Notes under the pieces: model-generated | Told to the model about the DNA's origin: nothing | Database searches by the model: none | Seen by the model: the letters and a program-made list of their open reading frames with translations, nothing else | Program-made: the position numbers and the translations under genes | Shown here: in pieces, positions 1 through 6,039 of the stretch | How the letters are laid out: the number at the start of each line of letters is the position of its first letter | How positions within the stretch are numbered: position 1 is the stretch's first letter | NCBI GenBank assembly: GCA_002430755.1 | Contig: DJCX01000147.1 | Span: 9,370 to 15,408 of the forward strand | Length of the DNA stretch: 6,039 bases | Source: Flavobacteriales bacterium UBA5939 | GTDB lineage: Bacteria; Bacteroidota; Bacteroidia; Flavobacteriales; Schleiferiaceae | Direction: 5' to 3'

Positions 1-320
1 TAGAATCGAACATTACCCTAGCACGAAAACTTGGACAGAAACGAAAAACTATTGGGGTTAGATTGCCTAATAACGGCATCGTACAAGCGCTAGCAGAAGC
101 CTTGGGACGCCCTTTAGCATCGGCTTCGCTGCACCACGACGATGAAGTCCTCCAATACCCTACCGATCCCGAAGAAATCATTGCCAACTATGCAGATAAA
201 GTTGATTTTGTAATTGACGGCGGCTGGGGCGACAATACCCCTTCTACTGTCATAGATCTTACCACACCATCCCCTACTCTGATTAGAGCGGGAAAAGGCG
301 ATGTTGAGATTCTTGAATAA
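1..320 (+). CDS. Sua5/YciO/YrdC-family protein (threonylcarbamoyl-AMP synthase-like), 3' part only
   Basis: The reading frame is open from the left edge (first full codon at base 3) to TAA at 318-320, giving the last 105 or so residues; the start and N-terminal half lie outside the window. Members of this fold bind ATP and a nucleic acid, and the best-known ones make threonylcarbamoyl-AMP for the t6A37 modification of tRNAs that read ANN codons. Visible family signatures are KTIGVRLPNN, the S-A-S-L stretch followed by TDPEEI, then VIDGGWGDNTPSTVIDL, and a terminal IRAGKGD. The TDPEEI segment and VDFVIDGG resemble the shorter YciO-type proteins rather than long Sua5 proteins with an extra C-terminal domain; the protein ends just after the core domain. 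A TTG at 63-65 is an internal Leu codon, not a start, because the homology continues upstream of it. Its last 38 bases overlap the 3' end of menE on the other strand. The family call is secure; whether this copy is the true t6A enzyme or a YciO paralogue cannot be decided here. Confidence 0.88.
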   Translation, partial: ESNITLARKLGQKRKTIGVRLPNNGIVQALAEALGRPLASASLHHDDEVLQYPTDPEEIIANYADKVDFVIDGGWGDNTPSTVIDLTTPSPTLIRAGKGDVEILE

Positions 321-1320
321 GTCGCCTTACTGCAGTTCGGTCCAGTTTTCCGCTCTCTAAAAGTGGTAGTCTTTCTAGACTGAGCATGAATTTCGGTCGC
401 TGACTTCGAGGCACATCTACCAAGAGCTCTTTCATGCTGTTTTCAGAAACGATGTCTTCTACAACAATAACAACCGTTTCTCCATAGACCTCATCTGCTG
501 TAGAAGACACACAGACAACATAGCCGTTGGAGTGAAAATGGGACTCAAGGACAGCTGGATGAATCTTGAGCCCACCGGTGTTAATCACATCATCAATGCG
601 TCCGACAAACTCGAAAGATTGAGTATCAATTAGACGTACTAAATCATTGGTTTGCAATTTTTCAACGCCTAAATGAGGTGCGTCAATGACCAATGCATCT
701 TCTTTTGAAGTGAATTGTACACCGTCCAATGCTGAATATACGTTTTCAGATAAAGCACGAAGTGCAACATGTGAGGCGGTTTCCGTCATACCGTAGCCCA
801 CGTAAATAGCCATTCCGTTAATGGGCTTAATATCTCCGACGGGTGCACCTCCTAAAAGAATAGCTCCAGTGAAATCACGCAAAGCCTCATTTTGCATCGC
901 TGCCTTAAACTGCGCAGGTGTACAGGGAAGAAAATCCACATTTGGAATTTCTTTTACGACGAGCTTGGGCGGCAACAAGTGTAAGGTTAAACCACCAACG
1001 AGGGCCCTAACAAGCATCATACTCCCCCCGATGAATTGAGCAGGTAGTATGAGCGCGGCACTATCCCCCGATTTCAAGGAAAAAAAGTCTAAGGTTCTTT
1101 CTGCAGAAGCCTTCAAAACCTTTTTTTCATGGACAATTCTTTTTGGTGTTCCAGTACTACCACTGGTATAAAACTCCATTTCATTTCGCGTCGATGTGAA
1201 ATCAATAAGCTGATTTTGAACCGTTTGAAGCCAATCAGGAGCCGATTTTAGAGCCAGTATTTCCTTGAGAGAATACTTCCTCTGCTCAAATACAAATATG
1301 GTATGCTCGTATGAAGCCAA
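283..1320 (-). CDS. menE: o-succinylbenzoate--CoA ligase MenE, short Bacteroidota form
   Basis: 345-residue cytoplasmic adenylate-forming enzyme that activates o-succinylbenzoate with ATP and CoA in menaquinone synthesis. ANL-superfamily motifs appear in order: phosphate loop TSGSTGTPK (52-60), YGMTET (176-181), the ribose-binding Asp region near D226, GRIDD (240-244), hinge and GGLKIHP (249-255), and SGKLDR (323-328), whose K325 is the expected adenylation-step lysine. It is over 100 residues shorter than E. coli or Bacillus MenE because almost everything before the phosphate loop is missing; this compact form is usual in Bacteroidota, so it is not read as a truncation. The start is TTG at 1320-1318. 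An in-frame TAA sits immediately upstream and the next in-frame ATG is residue 48, too close to the phosphate loop, so TTG is the best choice; the bases before it are A-rich with no Shine-Dalgarno sequence. The 3' end overlaps the Sua5-family gene, and the 5' end faces the receptor gene. The men genes on this strand support MenE over another acyl-CoA ligase. Confidence 0.9.
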   Translation of the reverse strand: MASYEHTIFVFEQRKYSLKEILALKSAPDWLQTVQNQLIDFTSTRNEMEFYTSGSTGTPKRIVHEKKVLKASAERTLDFFSLKSGDSAALILPAQFIGGSMMLVRALVGGLTLHLLPPKLVVKEIPNVDFLPCTPAQFKAAMQNEALRDFTGAILLGGAPVGDIKPINGMAIYVGYGMTETASHVALRALSENVYSALDGVQFTSKEDALVIDAPHLGVEKLQTNDLVRLIDTQSFEFVGRIDDVINTGGLKIHPAVLESHFHSNGYVVCVSSTADEVYGETVVIVVEDIVSENSMKELLVDVPRSQRPKFMLSLERLPLLESGKLDRTAVRRLIQESQHRLFPL

Positions 1321-1351
1321 TTAGGTACAGTTTTTGTTCATTGTGGTCGCG
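1321..1351. promoter_or_regulatory. 31-base divergent intergenic gap between menE and the receptor gene
   Basis: This is the only stretch of the window not covered by a coding region. It separates the TTG start of menE from the ATG start of the receptor. It is too short to hold two complete back-to-back promoters, so at least one promoter core must lie within the 5' coding end of the opposite gene. On the minus strand the bases before menE are A-rich, as is common for Bacteroidota start regions. On the plus strand the bases just before the receptor ATG are GC-rich (gtcgcg) with no Shine-Dalgarno sequence. I found no TAnnTTTG element for the receptor here. An operator is possible but no clear inverted repeat was seen. 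Confidence 0.5.
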
Positions 1352-3787
1352 ATGTCCAAAATTAGAACATTATTGCTATTGATTTTGATCACGTGTGCGA
1401 CAACATTGTCAGCATCCGTGATCTCACACGGCCAACACTGGATTACAGTCATCAGTAAAAACAGTGGTCAGCCCGTCGAAGGAGTCAGTATCACTGTGAA
1501 CAACAGCTACATTGCAACTACCGGACCCTTAGGCCGTGTTCTTATTAGTGACCTTCACGAAGGAGATGTAGTTTCCTTCTTCCACACCTCCTATGCCCCG
1601 CGTCATTACAACTTTAAACAGTTGAAGCGCGCGAATTTTAAGGTTGGGCTTTACGAGAGTGTGCTTAATATTCAGGAGGTCGTTATCAAGGCCAACAGAA
1701 TGGAAGCTGATTTCAAGCACAACCCGCAAGAAGTAAGAACCATCAGCGCTAAGCGTATGAGCAGTCAGTTCATTGCGAGTAGTGCAGACGCCCTTAGCCT
1801 TGATCCGAACGTCTTTATCCAAAAAAGTCAAGCTGGCGGTGGATCCCCAATGATTCGTGGCATGAGTACCTCACGCGTACTCATCCTTATCGACGGTATG
1901 CGATTAAACAACGCCATTTTCAGGGCTGGAAATGTACACAATGTCATCAGCCTAGATCCATTGAGTATTTCTGATATGGAGGTAAGTCTTGGGCCCGGAT
2001 CGGTTTTACACGGCTCAGACGCCCTTGGTGGAACCATGCACATTAACACCTACGATGCACACTACGGGGATAGTAGCGAAGTACTTCAAAGCTTAGTCTA
2101 CGACTTTAGCAGCAACAACGCACAGCTCACACGTCGTCCAAATTTCAGAATCAACTACGGCGGGCTAAACTGGGCCGGCATGACTAACATCACCTACAGC
2201 CAGTACAGCGATGTGCGAATGGGGGCTCGTATTTTCTCTTGGACACCGGCAAGTTCAGTGGAAAATTACTTGGCCATGTGCGAGCCTATCACTTTCGGTA
2301 ATCTTGATACGCTTCGCAAACCGATGGATCCCCTAATCCAGCCAAAAACAGCCTACGACCAAAGAAACTTCACTCAGAAATTGAAGTTTAGAGTTTCTGA
2401 AACCAGCGAACTAAAATTCGGGCTCTACTTCAGTATGCTTTCTGATGTAAACCGTTACGACAGATTCATTGAAACTAAGAACGATTCTCCGCGTTACGCG
2501 TGTTGGAATTATGGTCCACAAATGTGGTCGATGGCAACCGTGGCCTACGAAGACCGTAAGAGCACAGTATTGTACGACCGTATAAAATGGGCTGCTGCCT
2601 TTCAGGGATACCAAGAAAGTAGAGATGTTAGACGCTACAGAAGCCCAGCAGGTCGTGTTCAGACCGAATTGGTCCGTATGGCCCAAGGTAATGTCGATGC
2701 GACCAAGAAATTCTCGGAAAAACTCAGCTTGAGCTACGGTGCCGACTGGAACCTGAACCTTATTGAAAGTAGTGCCTATCATTATGCTGCATCCAACACA
2801 GACAGCACCTGGCAGGCTCAATCTCGATATGCGGATGGTTCGCGATGGTCAAGCTCAGCAGCATTCATAAGCGCCCTCTACAACCTCAACCAAAACCTAT
2901 CCATCTCCGGTGGAACCCGCCTCAACCACATTCACATGTTCACTCCGATCCGATTCAATGGATTCAACCACGATGCCACTTGGAACTTTCTTGCACCTAG
3001 CGGCTCTATCGGAGCGAGTTACTCAAAGAAATCATTTAAATACTTCCTCAACCTAAGTACCGGCTTCCGTGCCCCTAACGTAGACGATGCTTCTAAGGTG
3101 TTCGATTCACAGCGAGGAGCCGTGGTTGTTCCGAACATAGATTTAAGGGAAGAAAGACTATACAGCGCAGAAATTGGGATGAAGCACCTTCTTGGCAAGC
3201 ATTTGGTTTTGGACGCGAGTTTCTACTACAGCTATCTAGACAACGCCATGATTCGAGCGCCGTATACGTTCAATGGTCTGGACAGCATGATGTACGAAGG
3301 TGAATGGTCGCAAATCTTAGCCGTTCAAAACTTGGATTATGCAACGATTTGGGGCTATCAATTTGGTGTTCGTACGGAGCTGAGTAAAGCGCTTTTCTGG
3401 ACCGTACACTGGTCACACCCGTTTGGTATGGACAGTCAAGGCCATGCACTTCGCCATGCGAGTCCGTTCAATGCCACTTCGCAACTTGTCTACCGCAAAA
3501 AGAAATGGACCGCGACCCTCACAGGACGCTACAACGGTGAGATGAGTCACAACGAGTTGAGTTTTAGTGAACGAAATAAAACACACATTTACGCCATCAA
3601 CGAAAATGGTCAAACGTATTCACCACGCTGGTACACATTGAGTCTAATGACCAATTACGAATTCAACAAGAACATTCTCCTCCGCGTTGGTATTGAAAAT
3701 ATCATGGATGCTCAATACCGCCCGTATTCATCGGGTATTGTTGCGCCTGGACGTGGCGTATTTATTGGGCTTAGAGGATCGATTTAA
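1352..3787 (+). CDS. TonB-dependent outer-membrane receptor, heme/hemoglobin-receptor-like
   Basis: 811-residue outer-membrane active transporter driven by TonB-ExbBD. Order: signal peptide (K3 and R5, then a hydrophobic run to about 20, cleavage likely near 21-23); carboxypeptidase-regulatory-like beta domain (about 31-105); TonB-box-like EVVIKA (109-114); plug (about 120-235) with QKSQAGGGSPMIRG, VLILIDGMRLNNAIFRAG and GPGSVLHGSDALGG; then the barrel to the C-terminus, with GFRAP (571-575) and the closing IENIMDAQYRPYSSGIVAPG. The plug and the last strand resemble the Bacteroidota hemoglobin/heme receptor group, and FRAP followed by PNIDL (594-598) matches the FRAP/NPNL signature, the second half degenerate. 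No His lies between these motifs, where heme receptors usually carry a ligand, so the substrate is uncertain. The final residue is Ile rather than the usual aromatic. ATG at 1352 is preferred to TTG at 1334, which would add a hydrophobic stretch (FIVVA) ahead of the charged signal-peptide start. Asn, Tyr and His codons favour C endings more than in menC. The gene overlaps menC by 17 bases and starts 31 bases from menE. Confidence 0.88.
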   Translation: MSKIRTLLLLILITCATTLSASVISHGQHWITVISKNSGQPVEGVSITVNNSYIATTGPLGRVLISDLHEGDVVSFFHTSYAPRHYNFKQLKRANFKVGLYESVLNIQEVVIKANRMEADFKHNPQEVRTISAKRMSSQFIASSADALSLDPNVFIQKSQAGGGSPMIRGMSTSRVLILIDGMRLNNAIFRAGNVHNVISLDPLSISDMEVSLGPGSVLHGSDALGGTMHINTYDAHYGDSSEVLQSLVYDFSSNNAQLTRRPNFRINYGGLNWAGMTNITYSQYSDVRMGARIFSWTPASSVENYLAMCEPITFGNLDTLRKPMDPLIQPKTAYDQRNFTQKLKFRVSETSELKFGLYFSMLSDVNRYDRFIETKNDSPRYACWNYGPQMWSMATVAYEDRKSTVLYDRIKWAAAFQGYQESRDVRRYRSPAGRVQTELVRMAQGNVDATKKFSEKLSLSYGADWNLNLIESSAYHYAASNTDSTWQAQSRYADGSRWSSSAAFISALYNLNQNLSISGGTRLNHIHMFTPIRFNGFNHDATWNFLAPSGSIGASYSKKSFKYFLNLSTGFRAPNVDDASKVFDSQRGAVVVPNIDLREERLYSAEIGMKHLLGKHLVLDASFYYSYLDNAMIRAPYTFNGLDSMMYEGEWSQILAVQNLDYATIWGYQFGVRTELSKALFWTVHWSHPFGMDSQGHALRHASPFNATSQLVYRKKKWTATLTGRYNGEMSHNELSFSERNKTHIYAINENGQTYSPRWYTLSLMTNYEFNKNILLRVGIENIMDAQYRPYSSGIVAPGRGVFIGLRGSI
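1357..1364 (-). promoter_or_regulatory. Possible -7 element (TAATTTTG) of a menE promoter
   Basis: The minus strand reads TAATTTTG, an exact match to the Bacteroidota -7 consensus TAnnTTTG. It would place the transcript start close to 1350 and give menE a leader of about 30 bases, a sensible distance. It lies inside codons 2-5 of the divergent receptor gene. The matching -33 TTG is not present at the usual spacing of about 19-22 bases, and an 8-base pattern with six fixed positions is expected a few times by chance in 6 kb read on both strands, so the support is positional only. Confidence 0.3.
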
Positions 3788-4820
3788 TCGCGCTCAAATC
3801 CCAGTCTTCATTCATTCTTCCTGAAACTTTCAGCGTACCCCCACTGACTTCATAGGGACCAGGTATATTGTTAGTGAATAGACTGCCTGTCCCTAATCCT
3901 TGTGGAATAGAATTTCCTTTGGTAAATGCCCATTGTGCGATGGCATTTAGACCGACATTACTTTCCAGGGCTGAAGTGGCCCACCATTCTATGCCTTTGC
4001 TCTCAGCAAGCGCTATCCATTCATCTGCACCGCGCCAGCCGCCAATAAAACTTGGCTTAAGAATGATGTATTGTGGTTTGACGGTTTCCAAAAGTTGTGA
4101 TTTTGCTGCTGGGTCAATCACACCAATTAAACTCTCATCTAAAGCAATTGGAATATGCATCTGCTCTGCTGCTCTTGCGAGCTCCTGATCACGCCCTGCA
4201 CGCAGCGGCTGCTCTATGGAATGCACCTCGTGTTCTGCCAAGAACTTACTGACCTCAATGGCTTGTTCAAGCTCAAAAGCGCCGTTGGCATCTACACGAA
4301 GTTCCAGTTCATCGGAGGTAAACTCCTTTCTGAGCGCAGTGAGTATGGATTGTTCTTGGTGCCAGTCGATGGCGCCTACTTTCATTTTCAAGGTGGTAAA
4401 TCCTTCTGAGAGGCGCTTGGAAACTTGGTCACGCATAAATGCCAAATCACCCATCCAGATTAATCCATTGATGGGTTGTGATGAATGTCCAGATGTAAAT
4501 GAAGATGCGAAGTGCTCGAAGCCGTTATTTAAATGGCTGAAGGCCTGCTCTAAGGCAAATTGAACACTAGGAAATTGTGCATTGGCTGCATATAATTCCT
4601 CGAGGCCAAGATCAATGTTTTTACAGGTCCAAGCGATCTGACTTTCTAGCTCGGGAACATCGTCGTAGGACAAACCTCGCAGAACACCGACCTCCCCGAG
4701 GCCCACTTTGCCGTCAAAGTGTATGGCGATGAAAAAGCTCTCTTTTTCTGTGAGTACACCTCGAGAGGTGCCTCCAGGAATTTTAAACTTTAATATATGA
4801 GAGCAGTATTTCGCATTCAT
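3771..4820 (-). CDS. menC: o-succinylbenzoate synthase MenC (enolase superfamily)
   Basis: 349-residue cytoplasmic enzyme that dehydrates SHCHC to o-succinylbenzoate. The enolase-superfamily, muconate-lactonizing subgroup active site is complete: KMK (145-147; K147 the likely base), metal ligands D177 in RVDANG, E203 in IEQP and D228 in ALDES, and K255 in ILKPS as the opposite-face lysine. GLGTGSLFTNNI near residues 308-319 is typical of Bacteroidota MenC. The subgroup also holds dipeptide epimerases and N-acylamino acid racemases; the adjacent menA, menD and nearby menE make MenC the strong call. The ATG at 4820-4818 overlaps the menA stop as TAATG, which suggests coupled translation. An in-frame TTG 33 bases upstream (4853) lies inside menA and adds residues before the expected first strand, so it was not chosen. 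The stop at 3771-3773 lies within the last codons of the convergent receptor gene, so the transcript has no intergenic space in which to end before running antisense into the receptor. Confidence 0.93.
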   Translation of the reverse strand: MNAKYCSHILKFKIPGGTSRGVLTEKESFFIAIHFDGKVGLGEVGVLRGLSYDDVPELESQIAWTCKNIDLGLEELYAANAQFPSVQFALEQAFSHLNNGFEHFASSFTSGHSSQPINGLIWMGDLAFMRDQVSKRLSEGFTTLKMKVGAIDWHQEQSILTALRKEFTSDELELRVDANGAFELEQAIEVSKFLAEHEVHSIEQPLRAGRDQELARAAEQMHIPIALDESLIGVIDPAAKSQLLETVKPQYIILKPSFIGGWRGADEWIALAESKGIEWWATSALESNVGLNAIAQWAFTKGNSIPQGLGTGSLFTNNIPGPYEVSGGTLKVSGRMNEDWDLSAIKSIL

Positions 4821-5728
4821 TAGAAGAAGAAACTCATTGAAGTAGTTATACAATACAACAACGTAGTTAACGCTAAAGGTTTAAGTAAGGCGTCGTAATC
4901 TTCCGGTGTATCGGCAGTCGAAAACTTTTTGAATTGGCCCCGGAGCACAAATTGAAACACCATGTGCGCGACGATGGGGTAATACCCGCTCATTTTTATG
5001 CTGGCCACTATAGAGAATGCTAAACTCAATACAATCGAGGTCATGAGTAGCATTTTGAAATAGCCTCGGCCCCATTTTTCGCCGAAGCGAACGACTAGTG
5101 TATGTTTTCCGTGCTGTGCATCCCCTTCTCTATCGCGTAAGTTGTTGCAGGTTAAAACCGATGCGCTCATCGCCCCTGCTACGAGCGCTGGTAGAACATC
5201 GATAGCATGAAACGTTCCCGTTTGAAGCGCTGAAGATCCCATTACACCCACCAAACCGAAGAATAGAATCACAAATAGATCTCCTCCACCCCAGTAAGCG
5301 TAGGGGTTGCTACCTAAGGTGTACGATCTAGCTGCCCAAACAGCCGAAACATTCAATACTATAAAAAGGTAGAAATAAAGGGTGCCGTTGAAGGCCATAT
5401 ATACCAAGGCGCTACCGGCAATCAATGAGAGAAGCGTAAAAAGATTGGTCGCAAGGCGCATCTGGGATATGCTTATAAGTCCAGAGGCTACGGCACGTTG
5501 TTCTCCACGCTTATTATCGTCTGTTCCTTTGATACCGTCCCCAAGATCGTTGGCATAGTTGGATAGGACTTGGTAAGAGAAGCTGGTCAACAAAGCGAAT
5601 CCAAATAATCCGATGGAAAACGAATCCGTATGCAAGTAACCTAGGCCACTCCCTAGTATTATCACAGCAAAAGCCAAAGGCAAGGTTCTTAGCCTTGCAG
5701 CCGCAACCCAATGACTAAGCTTTGCCAT
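4820..5728 (-). CDS. menA: 1,4-dihydroxy-2-naphthoate polyprenyltransferase MenA
   Basis: 302-residue inner-membrane UbiA-superfamily prenyltransferase that joins DHNA to a polyprenyl diphosphate to form demethylmenaquinone; the length matches E. coli MenA (about 308). The N-terminus WVAAARLRTLPLAF is typical. The first Asp-rich motif is NDLGDGIKGTD (60-70; D61, D64, D70), which binds the diphosphate through Mg2+. The second is NNLRDREGDAQHGKHT (195-210; D199, D203). The segment ARSYTLGSNPYAYWG (133-147) follows a transmembrane helix, and the rest alternates hydrophobic helices, about eight or nine in all, ending SFFF. The start is ATG at 5728-5726, which overlaps the 3' end of menD by 14 bases; the stop TAA (4822-4820) shares its last base with the menC ATG. 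This packing places menD, menA and menC in one operon with likely translational coupling. The internal parallel reading frames are shadows of this gene. Confidence 0.95.
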   Translation of the reverse strand: MAKLSHWVAAARLRTLPLAFAVIILGSGLGYLHTDSFSIGLFGFALLTSFSYQVLSNYANDLGDGIKGTDDNKRGEQRAVASGLISISQMRLATNLFTLLSLIAGSALVYMAFNGTLYFYLFIVLNVSAVWAARSYTLGSNPYAYWGGGDLFVILFFGLVGVMGSSALQTGTFHAIDVLPALVAGAMSASVLTCNNLRDREGDAQHGKHTLVVRFGEKWGRGYFKMLLMTSIVLSLAFSIVASIKMSGYYPIVAHMVFQFVLRGQFKKFSTADTPEDYDALLKPLALTTLLYCITTSMSFFF

Positions 5729-6039
5729 GTTCTTGAATAATTTTTAACGCACTTAGATTCATGGTCTGTACTGTTTTGAATTCAATAAGGGTCATTCCAT
5801 TCACCGAAGCAAGTGCCGTGGCCAATTCTTGTTCATTTTCAACACAAACGTAGGCCACATTAAAAGCCTTAACCAACGACTCTAAATCTACCTGCTGCGC
5901 ATTGGCAAAAATTTTACGTGCTTCCGTCCCCGTAGTGGCTGTTCCAGGGAGCCAATCAAAGATCCCGCCGATACCGTTGTTCAACACACAAATGGTAAGG
6001 TTTTGGGGCAATTCTTGCGCATACAACGCATTATGGTCG
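5715..6039 (-). CDS. menD: SEPHCHC synthase MenD, C-terminal fragment
   Basis: The frame is open to the right edge (last full codon 6036-6038), so only the final 107 or so residues are seen. MenD is a thiamine-diphosphate enzyme that adds the succinyl semialdehyde unit from 2-oxoglutarate to isochorismate, the first committed step of menaquinone synthesis. The visible part is the end of the C-terminal pyrimidine/diphosphate-binding domain: DHNALYAQ at the edge, then TICVLNNGIGGIFDWLPG, the counterpart of the MenD-typical NNNGGGIF motif near the cofactor metal site, then ARKIFANAQQVDLESLVKAF and the last strand TLIEFKTV. A TTG at 6026-6024 is only an internal Leu codon, since the conserved DHNA residues lie upstream of it. 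The TAG stop at 5717-5715 falls inside menA (14-base overlap). The family is recognised from motif order and the men context; thiamine-dependent paralogues such as acetolactate synthase lack this N-N-x-G-G-I-F pattern. Confidence 0.93.
   Translation of the reverse strand, partial: DHNALYAQELPQNLTICVLNNGIGGIFDWLPGTATTGTEARKIFANAQQVDLESLVKAFNVAYVCVENEQELATALASVNGMTLIEFKTVQTMNLSALKIIQEHGKA

Noticed and set aside
283..1320. menE as a truncated pseudogene because the N-terminal domain is mostly missing
   Set aside because: All catalytic motifs are present in order, and short MenE proteins of about this length are usual in Bacteroidota.
1334..1351. TTG at 1334 as the receptor start (six more residues)
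   Set aside because: It would put FIVVA ahead of the K/R residues and spoil a normal signal peptide; the ATG at 1352 gives a clean charged start followed by a hydrophobic core.
1385..1396. Lipobox-like L-I-T-C in the receptor signal peptide (C15)
   Set aside because: Thr at -1 is atypical, the hydrophobic core continues past the Cys, and receptors of this kind are usually signal peptidase I substrates.
2411..2821. 136-codon open frame on the minus strand inside the receptor gene
   Set aside because: It is a shadow of the receptor reading frame with no recognisable domain and a composition unlike a real protein.
3611..3618. TACGTTTG on the minus strand, matching the Bacteroidota -7 consensus
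   Set aside because: It lies deep inside the receptor gene with no minus-strand gene start nearby; a chance match is expected at this rate.
3779..3789. Inverted repeat cgatt-t-aatcg at the receptor/menC junction as a terminator
   Set aside because: The loop would be one base, the stem is only five pairs and there is no U-run.
4216..4563. 115-codon open frame on the plus strand inside menC
   Set aside because: It is antisense to a complete, motif-bearing menC; the Ser- and Lys-rich product shows no family signature.
4821..4853. TTG at 4853 as the menC start (11 more residues)
   Set aside because: The extension lies inside menA, adds residues before the expected first strand, and is a weaker codon than the ATG that overlaps the menA stop.

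Overview
The window looks like chromosomal DNA of a Bacteroidota bacterium, most likely in or near the Flavobacteriia. The support is the short-form MenE, the YciO-type Sua5 protein, a TonB-dependent receptor with an N-terminal carboxypeptidase-regulatory-like domain, little sign of Shine-Dalgarno sequences, and one match to the Bacteroidota promoter element TAnnTTTG. The assignment to phylum is fairly firm; anything finer is a guess.

Layout, left to right: (1) the 3' part of a Sua5/YciO/YrdC-family gene on + (1-320); (2) menE on - (283-1320); (3) a large TonB-dependent outer-membrane receptor on + (1352-3787); (4) menC on - (3771-4820); (5) menA on - (4820-5728); (6) the 3' end of menD on - (5715-6039, running off the right edge).

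The minus-strand genes are four steps of menaquinone (vitamin K2) synthesis. MenD makes SEPHCHC. MenC dehydrates its product SHCHC to o-succinylbenzoate. MenE activates that to its CoA thioester. After MenB (not in the window) closes the ring, MenA prenylates DHNA in the membrane. menD, menA and menC are tightly overlapped and almost certainly one transcript. menE, often their direct neighbour, is here cut off from menC by the receptor gene on the opposite strand.

The packing is extreme. Only 31 bases (1321-1351) lie outside a coding region, and both convergent gene pairs overlap at their 3' ends. Promoters and terminators must therefore sit largely inside coding sequence, and antisense transcription between the receptor and its men neighbours is likely. 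The components are known families. I see no RNA gene, CRISPR array, insertion sequence or clearly new system. The unusual parts are the arrangement and details of the receptor.
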